Positions 33,240-44,427 of a stretch of DNA of 64,000 nucleotides are shown here, in pieces (the stretch's first letter is position 1; the number at the start of each line of letters is the position of its first letter). Under the pieces are notes generated by a model, which worked only from the letters and a program-made list of their open reading frames with translations, searched no databases and was not told the DNA's origin. The translations under genes were made by a program, and so were the position numbers. The stretch covers positions 90,961,270 to 91,025,269 of the forward strand of contig OY282607.1 in the NCBI GenBank assembly GCA_958298945.1, given 5' to 3'. The stretch is from Atherix ibis (Eukaryota; Arthropoda; Insecta; Diptera; Athericidae).

Positions 33240-34500
33240 TAGTTTTAAGGGGCACCATTTTAATTTAATTTTATTATATTTAAATTAATTTAAAAATAAA
33301 TAAATTAAAAAAGAATGTCAACTAATTAATTTCCTATTTCGGTTGTTGGTGAAAAATTTAACTTCCGATGAAAAATTTTAATAATAACCTGAGTATTATC
33401 AGTATCTGGCTTGGTTAGTTATTTTTAAAAAAAATGCTTTTTTTTGTATTTCATTTGTTCAATACCAACTGAAAAAAAATTTAAATAAAATACCAAAGTA
33501 ATTCTTCATTTCAATAATAAAAATAATTACCCTGCAAAAATCATTAATTTTTCATTTATTTTCAATAAAATCCTCTTGAAAATTGTTTCTCTCTCCTTTT
33601 ATGATTATATTACGGATATTTTTGTTCTCTCCCTTTTCATATTCTATTATTTGCAAATAGGATTAATAATCAAATAACAATTTCAATAGGGCATCACTAA
33701 TAAAATATGGAATTTATCCGACAGAGTCTTTACGAAAATTTTTGCGAGACAGAATCAAAAATAGGCAGACTAACAACAACAAAAAAAGAGTATCAATTCT
33801 CAATAAAGAGATTAGGCCAATCGTGCGCAACTACTTCGCAAAATATGGAACAGGAGCAAGGACACTCTTGTTATTAGGTTTGAAGAGTCCCAAAAAAAAA
33901 ACCAGGCTTTAAAGAGAAAACGATGATAGAGAGAGATGGATGGATGCATTCTACGATAAAATAGGGCAAAAAAAATCACTATTGTCCTGTCGTTCCGGCG
34001 TTGTTTTTTTTTTTGTTGTTGTGTCGGTTATTTTCTTTTGTACAAAGAGGGTGATTCGTCAACCCTCATCACGCAAACAATTCATAAAATCACGACGGTT
34101 CTTCCCCCATTTTGATTCTTTAGTTTTTTTCTTCTCTTCTATTTTTGTAAAAACAACTTCAATTTGCATTTCATCCCTTTAAGGACTGTACCATTATAGT
34201 AAGTTAAGTTCTCACCCTATTTTTCTGTAAAGAAAAAAAAACAGGCGCAAAGGATCTCAGTAGTGTTGGCTCATTTGTTTTTACTTTTTCTCTCTTCTGT
34301 TTTTTTCCTTTTCTTATTATCTTTAATGGCATAAATTTATTTATTTGTTCGGTGTTTTTTTCTTCTTTCCACTTATTTGTAGCTGTTTTTTTTTGTTATT
34401 TTCTAAAATTTTAGTTGTTATCCTTTTTCCTCTGTACACGTTCATGTTAGTCCTAGTTTTTGTTATCTGGTTTGTTTTTTTTTTTGTTATTTTACGCACA
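33240..34500. other. AT-rich DNA, no feature
   Basis: A/T runs with pyrimidine-rich tracts (34260-34500). The frame at 33940-34182 is not supported. Confidence 0.45.
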
Positions 34501-34888
34501 AATGTGAACTAAGGACGTGTACACACTATTTGTCGTTAATCGTCGTTGGTTGTTGATCGAGCGGTTATGACTAGGGTTGGGTCGAAATATGGCAAATGGG
34601 GTTGGTAAGTGCGGAAATGAACACGTTTACGTATGTTGCGTCACGTTCGTTATCAGTCCGATGGTACGCACTCAACAATCTTTCGTCTAGACAAACACGA
34701 TGAACATGCCACAAACCACTATCATCGATTGTCGTCGGGACGGTTGTGGCAGGGGAACCGGCAATTGTCCTTTCATGTAAACGATGTGGACACGTAAAAT
34801 GGAGGGCCCTATTCCATTCTAGAGGGTTGAACTGAACATTCGCACTTGTACTTGTATTGCCCAAAACACACACGAATGATCCTTGCAG

Positions 34889-35031
34889 TTAGTCAAGCGT
34901 TCGGAACAGCCTGTTTACAATGGGAACTTATTCATTTCGGTGTATTTAAAGAGCAGACAGACGAGGATGTTGTAGGCAAATATCGAAGCCAGTTTCGTAT
35001 GGTTTATAAAAAGGGGATTGAAGTAAATTAG
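34889..35031 (+). CDS. Weak candidate terminal exon
   Basis: After a possible acceptor CCTTGCAG (34881-34888) one frame is open to TAG 35029-35031 and reads V-S-Q-A-F-G-T-A-C-L-Q-W-E, then F-K-E-Q-T-D-E-D-V-V-G-K-Y-R-S-Q-F-R-M-V-Y-K-K-G-I-E-V-N. It lies in a complex island (34500-35600) where frames on both strands are open (for example 34571-34873 on the - strand). The pyrimidine tract is poor. No family recognised. Confidence 0.15.
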
Positions 35032-35238
35032 GGGACCACGTGGACATTCGCTATCGTTTAGAAGAAATAAATGTGAAAACGGAGGGACACAGAAAAAATT
35101 CCGAACGTGAGTGTGCGTAAATAAACGATGAAGTAGCAACTAAGTGGAAGATATCAATTGCAGTCATCCGAAGTGAGAACAGGAACAGGGGTTAAGTAAA
35201 ATTTAGGGGATCAGAATTTTCTAGCCTTTTTAACTTAC

Positions 35239-35297
35239 CTTGTTTTGTTACGCCTATTTTTTGCCTGTTCGTCTGTAGCAGCATCGTCTTTTTGCAT
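35239..35297 (-). CDS. Candidate first coding exon, charged N-terminus, phase 2 donor
   Basis: On the - strand the ATG at 35297 has A at -3 (TTAACGATG) and is preceded in frame by a stop about 28 codons upstream. It starts M-Q-K-D-D-A-A-T-D-E-Q-A-K-N-R-R-N-K-T and ends ACAAG|GTAAGTT, a near-consensus donor, after 59 nt (19 codons plus 2 nt). The charged, non-A/T-biased peptide together with the donor makes this the best - strand candidate. The phase equals that of 18563-18588. The downstream partner exon was not found and may lie outside the window. Confidence 0.45.
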
Positions 35298-35299
35298 CG

Positions 35300-37260
35300 T
35301 TAAGATTTGGGATTCTTGTCTGTGCCGTTTCCATTTTCCTCTTTGAATGTTTTGTCCTTTCTTTTTTTGTCGGTTGTCTTATCTGTCATATACCGAATAT
35401 GCGTTTTCTATTTAAACTATGTCCATCAGATCACGTTCGAAAAGCATCTATACCAGGCAGCTAAGTTAAATCATATTAGCTCATCGCAAGTGAAACTTCT
35501 TTCCACAATCCCCCATCGGTAGTTGTTTAACCCCGCTAAGCTACTACCGAATAAGTAATGAGTTATTAGAGAATATCAGAGTCCTTTGTAACAATCGGAG
35601 AACATGCTTGGCTATGAAATTTTAGCTACTGGATTATTAGTTGTTTTTACTGTTGCCACGATTCGAATACATCCCTTTTGATTCTAATTTTTCCATTTAT
35701 TTGCTCTCTCTTCCCTCTCCCCGATATTCCCGTTTTATCCTTACTAACATAAATGCTGGTCTGTTAATGGAAGAATCCTAGTAAATCAGTCTCAGAATAA
35801 CTGATTAACCCTCGACGTGCACACTAAGTGCCATATGGATCAGACTTTGTTTTTTCGTCCTGAGCCTCCTCCTTAGAGAAACAAGAGAAGAAAAAATCAA
35901 AATTTTTTTGTATACGAAGCTAATAGGGTTGTTTTGGTAATTTTCGGTTAACAATCAATTCGTTTATTTTATCACAAGTGCTCACATTGGAAGAGGGTAG
36001 TTAGCATAAGGGATCGGGTACTGTAGAGAGGATTATTTGTTATTTATTTATGAGCGGCGACTATTCATAAAAAAAATCAGTGCATAATTTTGGGGTGTCA
36101 TTCAATAGTATTGCCACTATATTACATCATCAAAGGTAATAGTAAAATTTTAAATGATGCAATCTTGAATATTTTCGTTGAATAAATTAACTCTTAGAGG
36201 TGTTAAGGGAAGAAGTCTAAAATTTTCCCATTTGGTTTAATGGGTAATTTTTAATGAAGTTTTTTTTTACCCATTAAATGTGGTTGAGAAACTCTAAGAA
36301 ATTCGTTGAAGGAACTTAGAAAAATATTTCTGAAGAAAGGCAATATTCCACCCCAAAAACAATAAATTATTCGAAATGAATTGACGCTCCTCACTTGTGT
36401 GACTGTGTTTTTTTTTTTTTTTTTGGTATTTTTCTCTACTAAAGCGACTGTAGCTGGGGTTGAACTGAGGAGATTTCGAAAAGGTACAAATTGAAATGAA
36501 TAAATCTACTCCTTACGCTCTATTAAGCAATGGCATTCTTTTGGGGGACTATCTTTTCATTTATTTCGCCCCTAAATTACCTATTTCCGCTTTATTGCCA
36601 GTGTGTCGTCGGTCTATAGTCAGAAAATGTACAAGGGAAGTTTTTGGAGGGAAGGGATAAATATTTTTCTGCTTTCTTTCTTTCTGTTTTTTTTCTTTTC
36701 TTTTATATTTTGTTATGTGAGTTTTTTTGTAGTTATAAAAAAATAATCCCTTAAACTGTAAGGGATCAGAATATTTTCACAAATTCTCCAATATTTTTAC
36801 GAATTTTCAATATTTTTTTTTTGCTATTGATTAAAATTACATTGGAATTTTCTAAGGGGTCCATTTCGTAATCAAACACACCCACCTACATTGCCCGAGG
36901 TATACCATATATAATTAATAAAATTGGCATCAAATTTGACGACATTCTCCCTTTGAGATGAGTTATTTTTAAGACAATCATTTATAATTTCGAATATTCG
37001 GATTGTTAATTGAGATTGTACCATTTTTAAGTTAAGTAATTTGAATTGGGGTAACTTTTGTTACTGCTTATAAATTTTAGGGAAAAAAATAGCGTATATT
37101 TATCAACATTATATTTTTTTTAATTTTAAAATAATTTTTTGCCAAAATATTCTGGTAATGTCCACAGAGTATATTTTTTACTTAACTAAGAATTGGGTTA
37201 GTCTATGTTCTTGTATAATAATAATAATAATAAGAAATTACCAAAATATCTAATACAAAA
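35300..37260. other. Unique DNA, then AT-rich; no gene supported
   Basis: 35300-35830 is complex and would be the leader/promoter region of the - strand exon at 35239-35297. 35830-37260 is increasingly AT-rich, with a T-run at 36407-36424. Nothing further supported. Confidence 0.35.
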
Positions 37261-37269
37261 AAAAATGGT

Positions 37270-37342
37270 AGAAAGACCATAAAACTAAATAAAACTAATT
37301 TTTGGTCACTGAAAGACCATAAAACTAAATAAAACTAATGTT
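37270..37342. repeat. Two-copy ~41 bp tandem duplication
   Basis: GAAAGACCATAAAACTAAAT followed by AAAACTAAT occurs at about 37271 and again at about 37312 with near-identical sequence, a recent local duplication. Confidence 0.85.
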
Positions 37343-37479
37343 TACGACCATGTTTTTTTTTAAATTTATTAAACTCAAAAGAAACTTTATCAAATTAGAT
37401 TAAAAAATGTTCCTACATTTTTTTTTGATTAATTGTTCATAGAAAATAACTTTTATTTAAAAGGTGCCGATAAAAAAAA

Positions 37480-38720
37480 AATTTTGGCGTCTTAAAAACC
37501 AAAAAAATACCTAAAGAAAAGGTTTTAAAGTTAGAAAATAATTTGAAGCCTCAAAAAAACTTGCAGTCTCCGAAAATTCCAGTCTCAAAAATTTGAATGC
37601 CTCAAAAAAATGTAGGGTCTCAAACAAATTGAAGGTCTCAAAAAAAAATAGAAAGTCTATTTTTGCGAATAAATAAATAAAAATTATTTTGTCTCATCAA
37701 AATTTTAGGGTCCCTAAAACCAAAAAATTACTTTAAAAAATGATTTAAAAAATAGAAAAAAATTTAAAGCCCCAAAATAATTCCAATATCTCCAAAAATC
37801 TGTCTCAAAAATTTAAAGGTCTCAAAAATTTTAAGGTCTCAAAAAAATTACGTACCTTTTTTTTTACAAATGTCTTACCAAAATTTTGGGGTCTTTAAAA
37901 CCAACAAAATACATTCAAAAAAAAGGTTTAAAAGTTAGAAAAAAAATTTAAAGCCCCAAAAATAATTGCAAGGTTTTTAAAAATTGCAGTCTCAAAAATG
38001 TCAAGGTCTAAAAAAATTTAAGTTCTTGAAAAGTCCTAAAATAATGGAAGGTCTCCAAAAATTGCAGTCTCCAAAAATTTCTAGGTCTTAAAATTTTAAG
38101 GTCCTAAAAAAATTTAAGGTCTCAAAAATATTTAAAGCTCCAAAAAAATTGCAAGGTCTCCAAAAATTTTAGGGTCTCAAAAATTTCAGGGTCTCAAAAA
38201 GTTTTTTAGCCCTCAAAAACATTTGAAGCCTTAAAAATTTGCAAGGTCTTTAAAAAATTTTGGGGTCTCAGAAATTTCAAAAGTTCAAAAAAATTTAATG
38301 TCTCAAAAAAATTAAAAAGCCTAGTTTTACGAAGAAATAAATAAAAAGTATTGTGTGTCATCAAAATAAATTTTCTTTTCCGGATCTTTCCAATAAAATA
38401 AAAGTTGTCCGCAATTTTCTTGGATAACCTCTCATTTAATATTTATGAAAAAATTCCCTAATTTATAATTTATAAAAAAAAATTATTTTCTTAAAAATTG
38501 CCCGATAAAAAAAACATTTTTTTTTGGTTAAAACAAAGTTTAAAAGTCTCAAAAAAATTAGGGTCTCAAAAAAAATTTAAAAAAAAAACATTTGCAAAAA
38601 GCATATTTCAGAAAAAAAAAAAAATTACAAATTTTAAGGTCTCAAAAATAATTCTGAAAAAAAATTTTATTTGAGAAGTAAATAAAAAATTTTGGGGTCT
38701 TGCAAAAATAAATGATTTTT
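37480..38720. repeat. GGTCTCAAAAA-type degenerate array (R5)
   Basis: AAGGTCTCAAAAAAATT and TGCAAGGTCTCCAAAAATT words recur every 20-30 bp. A longer unit starting TTTTGGGGTCTTTAAAACCA, then AAAATAC and GGTTTAAAAGTTAGAAAA, recurs at about 37486, 37704 and 37886 (about 180-215 bp). The same unit plus a trailing ~150 bp (CTTTTCCGGATCTTTCCAAT) recurs at 40500-41060. Confidence 0.85.
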
Positions 38721-39407
38721 TCGAATTTTTTTAACACGAAAAAAGGTTCTTTTTAGACCAGCGATGAAACACACAAAAAAAAGCAAAGAAGAATAAGGAA
38801 AAATTCCAATTCAGCCAATAAAAACTGAGCTGAATAAAAAAGAAAAAAAGATCGAACAAGAGAACGACGTCTCGCACAAAACGAAACAAAACAAAAACAA
38901 AAATGAAACGGAACATTAAACGGAAAACTGGTTTGTCCTTCTTTTTTTTACCATCATTTATTGAAACATTGATTATGATTGGCCTTTTTCAACTTATTAT
39001 TATCGTATTATCTTTATTATTATTATTTTTCTCCATTCTTTGTGATTGTTATTTTTATTTATGGTTTTTTTTTCGCCATTAAAAGTTGTTTTTTTCTTCT
39101 TGTTATTCTCTACACGATTTTTTTGGTCTCCACATTTTTTTTGCTATTGATTCGATTTATTATTATTTAAAATAGTTAATAAATAACTTTTCTGGAGATT
39201 TCTTCAATTAATTCTTTATAAATTTGATTTCTTCTTTTTGATTTTTTCTCTCTGCTTTTGTAGAACACCACCAAATGGTTTTGGAACAAAAACGGAATAG
39301 TTTTTTAGGAATGCCTCCATATTCGCTTGAGCATATTTATAATATGTGAATAAGCATTTACATGAGAATGCCAAACCTATCAAATGGATATAATAATAAT
39401 GATGATG

Positions 39408-39439
<32 letters not shown>

Positions 39440-40495
39440 CGTAAAATTTGTTTGGAAAAAAAATGCCTCTTTTATTTATAAATGGCGGATGAAGAGACAA
39501 AAAACCCACCATTTTAAGCTGTTTCTTTTCCATTTTTTTCCATTTATTGAAATTTTTTTAAAAGTATTTTATTATTATTGTTATTAATTTTATTATTATT
39601 ATTATTATTATTATTTCATTTATTTTGATTATTTCTTATATTATTTTATTATTTTTCCTGCTTTTTTATTATTAAATAAGAATTTGTGTTTATGTTTATT
39701 TTTGAGTACATCATAAAAATAAACCGGTCCAATTTAGTATCAAATTTTTTACGGAACGACCCAATGAATATTAATTTCATCTTTTTTTTTTCCATTACTA
39801 CGTTTCTGTTTGGGTGGTTTTTCTTTTAAATCTTTTTTGTTGGAAATAATTTTTAAATTTTTTTCCAGTGAGCAAGCTGGGACTTTTAATTAAAGTCAGT
39901 CTCATTTTATTTTTTGGAACACTTAAACTTTTTAAACCATTTTTTCTTTTTTTAATTTTTTGTCTTTTTTCTAAATATTAATTGAAACGTTAATAAAATT
40001 GAATGTTTCATTAAAAAATATTATTTAATAACTAAAAAGGTTTATAAAATTCTATTTCAAATAAAAAGTAATTATTTTTATTGAGAATTTTTTTTTTTTT
40101 TGGAGCGGTTTTTTTTCTGTATTGAATACTTTTTTTTTAATTATTGTGAATAAAAAAAAACTTCTATTTTAATTACTACCAATAAATTGAATTTTTTTAA
40201 AAATTTTCTTAGTAAAATTTGGTGGGGAGGGGGTTACTCTTCTTTCTAATAAAATATTTTTTGAATTTTTTCGCCAATAAAATAGGCATTTCTGGACTTA
40301 GAGGGGCAATAGTATTGCATAAAATTGTATCCTCACGCAGACGTACCCTCAATATTTTTAGCGAAAAATAAACTTTCCAATAAAAATTTTTAAAAATTTG
40401 CTCAAAAATATTGGAAATTTAAAAATTCATCTTGAAAATAAAACTTAAAAAATAGTCCCAATAATTTATTAAACACAATAGAAAAAAAATAACTA
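38721..40495. other. AT-rich DNA with trinucleotide tracts, no gene
   Basis: Contains (AAT)n at 39405-39440 and (ATT)n at 39595-39616. The Tyr/Ile/Phe-rich frames at 38979-39170, 39216-39533 and 39384-39587 simply read through these tracts. Confidence 0.55.
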
Positions 40496-40499
40496 TTAC

Positions 40500-41060
40500 G
40501 TAAAAATTGCCAATAAAAAAAAAATTGAGGTCCTTAAAACCAAAAAAATACTTAATAAAAAAAAATTTTAAAAGTTTAAAACCTCAAAAAATTGCAAGAA
40601 AAAATTTAATGCCCCAAAAAAATTGCAAGATCTCCAAAAATTTCAGTCTCCAAAAATTTCACGGTCTCAAAAAATTTAAGGCTTTAAGAAATTTAAATTC
40701 CCAAAAAAATTGCAAGATTTGAAAAAATTATAGTCTCTAAAAATTCTAAGGTCTCAACAATTTTAGGGTCTCAAAAATTTAAGGGTCTCAAAAAAATTGG
40801 AGGTCTTAAAAAAATTAATGCCCCAAACAATTCAAGGTCTCAAAATTTTAGGGTCTCAAAAAATTTTAAGGTCTCAAAAAAATTAAAAACACAATTTTTT
40901 GGAATCAATAAATAAAAAGTATTATGTCTCATTAAAATTAATTTTCTTTTCCGGATCTTTCCAATAAAAAAAAAAGATTTCTGCAATTTTCGTTGATTAC
41001 CCCTACTTTTAATGTTAATAAAAAAAATTTCCTAATTTATAATTTATAAAAAAAATTATT
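40500..41060. repeat. Second R5 block, duplicate of 37480-38490
   Basis: Starts with the AATTGAGGTCCTTAAAACCA unit, continues with GGTCTCAAAAA words and ends with CTTTTCCGGATCTTTCCAAT, then TTTATAATTTATAAAAAAAA, collinear with 38330-38490. The frame at 40507-40722 is repeat translation. Confidence 0.85.
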
Positions 41061-42540
41061 TACTTTAAAAGTTATCTTGAAAATAAAATTTAAAAAAATA
41101 GTTCCGATGGGTAAAATAGTTTCCCAATATTGTGACTTTTTGCCGCTATGGTACACTTACAGCGGTCCTAAAACTACTCTACTCAAATGCAGTGACTTTT
41201 GTCACCAAATAGAACGATTAAAAAACTATCATGACAATAATTTGAAGCAACAAAAAAAAAAAAATGGTTCCAATTAACAAGGCTCTATGCATAAGTTCTG
41301 TCGCTCACATAATATAGCTTTTCGGGGGTTTAGAGCGCACTTCTATCAAAATTTTCTACAATTTATAGTACAAATTGTTGGTTCATGAATATAGGCAGCA
41401 AAATTTTGCAAAAATTGAAAGTGTTTTAGGTAAAAAAATTTTTTTTGGTTAAGGGAAAAAAAAATTTACTAGCATTAAAAATTAATCAGAACAAATCCAT
41501 CCCCCCCCCCCCCCCAACAAAATGCTAAACAATTTATTTCTTAAATTTTGTTCACTTAAAAAAATTTTAAATCTACAAAAAAAAAACATTGTTTTTTTTT
41601 TTATTTAAAAGTTGGTATTACGACAAGAAATAAAATAAAAAAACCTAATAAAATTTTTTCGGGTAATAAAAAAATACCCTTTTTTCGTTGCAATTTATTT
41701 TGACAGTCAAGTTGGTATTTTTTTTGGTTCTACCATTTGACATCTGTCAACAAAAAAAAATTCATTCAAAACAGATGATTTTAAAGAAAATTTGCCATTT
41801 GACATTACAAAAGTGAAAAATGAAGCCTGTCTGACCGACCTGGTAATGTACTGCGGAGAAGATACACGTACAACGACTGATTGGGTTGCTTGAATAATAA
41901 CCGGTTTTGGATGCTTATTTTCCGAATAAATATTGACATTTTAATTACGATACAAAATTATTTAGAGTATTTTAAATTTTAAAAAATATGCCACAAATTT
42001 AAATTTGTATAATTGAAAATATTTTTATTGAAAAACTTTAAAATTATACACTTTTTATTTTGGTAAAGTCTGAGATCCATATAAAATTGAATGACAACAA
42101 TTTGAGACAGTTTCGGTGGATTTCATCCGTTTAGTAGCAAACACATGACCAGTGTTACCTCATTGAAAAATTAACATTTCTTATATAGTTTTGCCATATC
42201 GTTTTTATTTATGGATAGATAATGATAAAAATGCATAAAAAACTATTGTATCCTAATCATGTGCTATTTACTTAAATGAATTAATAATTAATAAGATAAC
42301 ATCAATAAATGAAATTACAGGTAATTTGCAAGTGAATGTAGTGTGAAAAAAATTTTTAGAATCCGTGGGAAACGCCATAGAAAAAAAAAAAAAATTTTAG
42401 CAAAATCATCAACGACCACTAATAATACTTTTTGCCTTGTAATATTAGTAAAAAAAAAAAGAACGTACTACTCTGACAACACTAACAGCAACAATAAAAA
42501 CAACACGCCGTGTGTGAGGTCATTCAGGTGTATAAATTAT
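41061..42540. other. Mixed DNA, no gene; contains a poly(C) run
   Basis: 41130-41290 is oddly complex with an open + frame (41077-41277) but no domain. A run of about 17 C lies at 41500-41516. 41700-41900 carries a TTGACAGTC/TTTGACATCTGTCAA stretch, which may be a remnant of the palindrome-bearing mariner family. Confidence 0.4.
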
Positions 42541-42760
42541 TAACATTCACCACGCTCTGGTATCTTTCTCTCGCCGCCATGTATTCTCTCTTTCTCTGCA
42601 CAACTTCCACCCGCTCGCTCTTACCATTACCGGCGATAATATACGCACTCGTCCATTGTACGACGGCACCAATTTCATAAAGATCGTCTTACTCTTTTTC
42701 TCCAGTAATTTTTCCGATCTTCTTCGCTGTACTATTAATTTATGGTAACTGTTGGTAGTG
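42540..42760 (-). promoter_or_regulatory. GAGA-rich promoter-like region
   Basis: On the - strand there are repeated GAGAG/GAGAAAGAG words (CTCTC on + at about 42569, 42585, 42591 and TCTCT near 42593) with GAGCGAGCGGG, typical of GAGA-factor bound promoters in insects. An ATG at 42580 (-) followed by GCGGCGAGAG opens a frame M-A-A-R-E-R-Y-Q-S-V that ends after 18 codons; GTG|GTGAAT inside it is a possible weak donor. The promoter assignment is an inference. Confidence 0.3.
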
Positions 42761-43559
42761 TGTCATAATTTTTTTCTTTTAACGCTAACATCATGTACCT
42801 TAAAGCCTCAATTAATTCAGTTAATTATCAGGTGTAGAGCGTAATGTATACATTTTGAAAACATTACTCGAATCAGCAGGCATGCGGCATGGAGGTTTTT
42901 TTTTTTTTTTTTGTTGCTTCTCGACTACTTAACAACCATTTTCCGTCTCTTTCAATAATTCATGTCTCTGGGAATTTTTTTGTTTGTCTTCTGTTTCTCT
43001 TCCGTTCTATTATGTCTAAAATAACACGTTTAGTCACGAATTTACGAGTTTTTTTTTGTTGTTTTTTTTTTTTTTTGTTAACTTTACAAGCAGTTTTTTT
43101 CGTGTAAAACAATTCTTTTTTCTGTACAAGAATTAGTGGTGGTTGTTTTTTTTGTTGTTGTTGCCTTTTGTCTTTACAAAATGTTGTTAATTTTTAGTTG
43201 TTCTTTCTTTATCTCTTTACAAAATTTTGTTTCATTCTGTTGTTCGTTATCTTTAGCGCTGAAAAGTTTTTTTTCTTCTCTCTCTTTCTTTTAATGGTTA
43301 ACAGGGTTTTTTGTTGTTGTTGCCATTCTAATGATTAATGTATCATATTTTTTTTTATAATAAGTCAAATACAAATAAAGCGCCTTCGTTGATAAAGGAA
43401 AAAAGGATATGGAATTACTGTTTTTTTTAATTTATTTTATTTTGGATGAAAAAAAAACACGAATAAAATAAATTTGCTAACCCACACCTAACATGAAGTA
43501 GCCACATGGCCTCATGGTTGTGGCGCTGCAGAATGCCTTCTTTTTTTTCCTCAAAAATA
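42761..43559. other. T-rich DNA, no feature
   Basis: Long T-runs and TTG repeats (42890-43350). Hydrophobic frames here (for example 42889-43107) are composition artefacts. Confidence 0.5.
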
Positions 43560-44355
43560 CGAGGTCTGTTCAAAAAGTCTCACGAATTTTAAATTTCCGC
43601 GGGTTACGTATATTTGATTTTCGATTTTTTATGGCATTATGTTGGTACTCATGTCTCTCACTTATGTCGACAAGTTCGGTCATATTGAATGTTCAGTTGA
43701 TTTTTGACAGCTGCTTTGCTTGCACGTATTTTGGCTCATCTTCGATTTTTGTCCATTTTCGACCAAAATCGCATTAACATTGCTAAGGAGCTGTTGGACT
43801 CTGTCCCCGAAGAATCAAATCATCCCAATGGAAGCTGCCGCACGAGCCAAGATCGGTCGAATGTGAAGGTTTTGCTTACAGTTTTCTTCGATTGCAGGGG
43901 CGTGGTGCATCATGAGTTCTTGCCACAGGGTAGAACGGTCAATAAGGAATATTACCAGCAAGTTGTGCGCAAGTTACGCGAAGCAATCCACCAGATATGC
44001 CCGGATTTGTGGAAGAACAAAAATAGGCTTTTGCACCATGATAACGTCCCCGCTCACGCATCGTTGCTTGTGCGCGAATTTTTGGCGAAAAACAATACAC
44101 TAATAATGCCGCAGCCACTGTATTCCCTAGATCTGGCACCCTGTGACTTTTTCTTGTTCCCGAAACAGATATTTTGATCCATTTTTTGGAATGGGCAAAA
44201 ATCGAAGACGAGCCGAAACACGTGCAAGCAAAGCAGCTGTCAAAAATTAACTGAACATACAAAATGGCCGAACTTGTCGGCCAAAAAAAATCGAAAATCG
44301 AATATACGTAATTCCCGGAATTTCAAAATTCGTGATACTTTTTCAACAGACCTCG
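43560..44355 (+). mobile_element. DD34D mariner with 5' end duplicated in inverse orientation (fold-back form)
   Basis: Begins CGAGGTCTGTTCAAAAAGTC and ends inversely TTTTTCAACAGACCTCG, with TA at both sides (43558-43559, 44356-44357). Unlike the copy at 29285-30203, the last ~190 bp (about 44165-44355) are the reverse complement of a 5' end, including TTTTTGACAGCTGCTTTGCT. They even carry leader sequence (CCCATTCCAAAAAATGGATC) present in the other copy's 5' end. The true 3' end is missing. The inverted right arm also lacks ~40 bp present in the left arm. Confidence 0.9.
43704..44177 (+). pseudogene. Mariner DD34D transposase fragment (157 aa frame)
   Basis: The frame carries N-I-A-K-E-L-L-D-S-V-P-E-E, V-F-F-D-C-R-G-V-V-H-H-E-F-L, L-P-Q-G-R-T-V-N-K-E-Y-Y, L-H-H-D-N-V-P-A-H-A-S and Y-S-L-D-L-A-P-C-D-F-F-L-F-P-K. 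There are 34 residues between the Asp of H-D-N and the Asp of P-C-D, the DD34D spacing. The first catalytic Asp region and N-terminal DNA-binding domain are deleted. The frame runs into the inverted 5' sequence just after F-P-K, so the C-terminus is replaced. Inactive. Confidence 0.9.
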
Positions 44356-44427
44356 TATTACACACCAGCGAACAAATTTTGTTGAAAATTTTCAAACCAA
44401 AAACAACCTTAAAACTGAACTGATTAT

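Noticed and set aside
39216..39587. Tyr- and Ile-rich frames on both strands
   Set aside because: They are translations of (AAT)n and flanking A/T tracts.
43939..44262. 107 aa - strand frame across the mariner
   Set aside because: It reads antisense through the transposase and the inverted 5' end; a by-product of the fold-back structure.
29285..44355. The two DD34D mariners as ends of one large composite transposon
   Set aside because: Each copy has its own complete pair of TIRs and TA flanks, so they are better explained as separate insertions.
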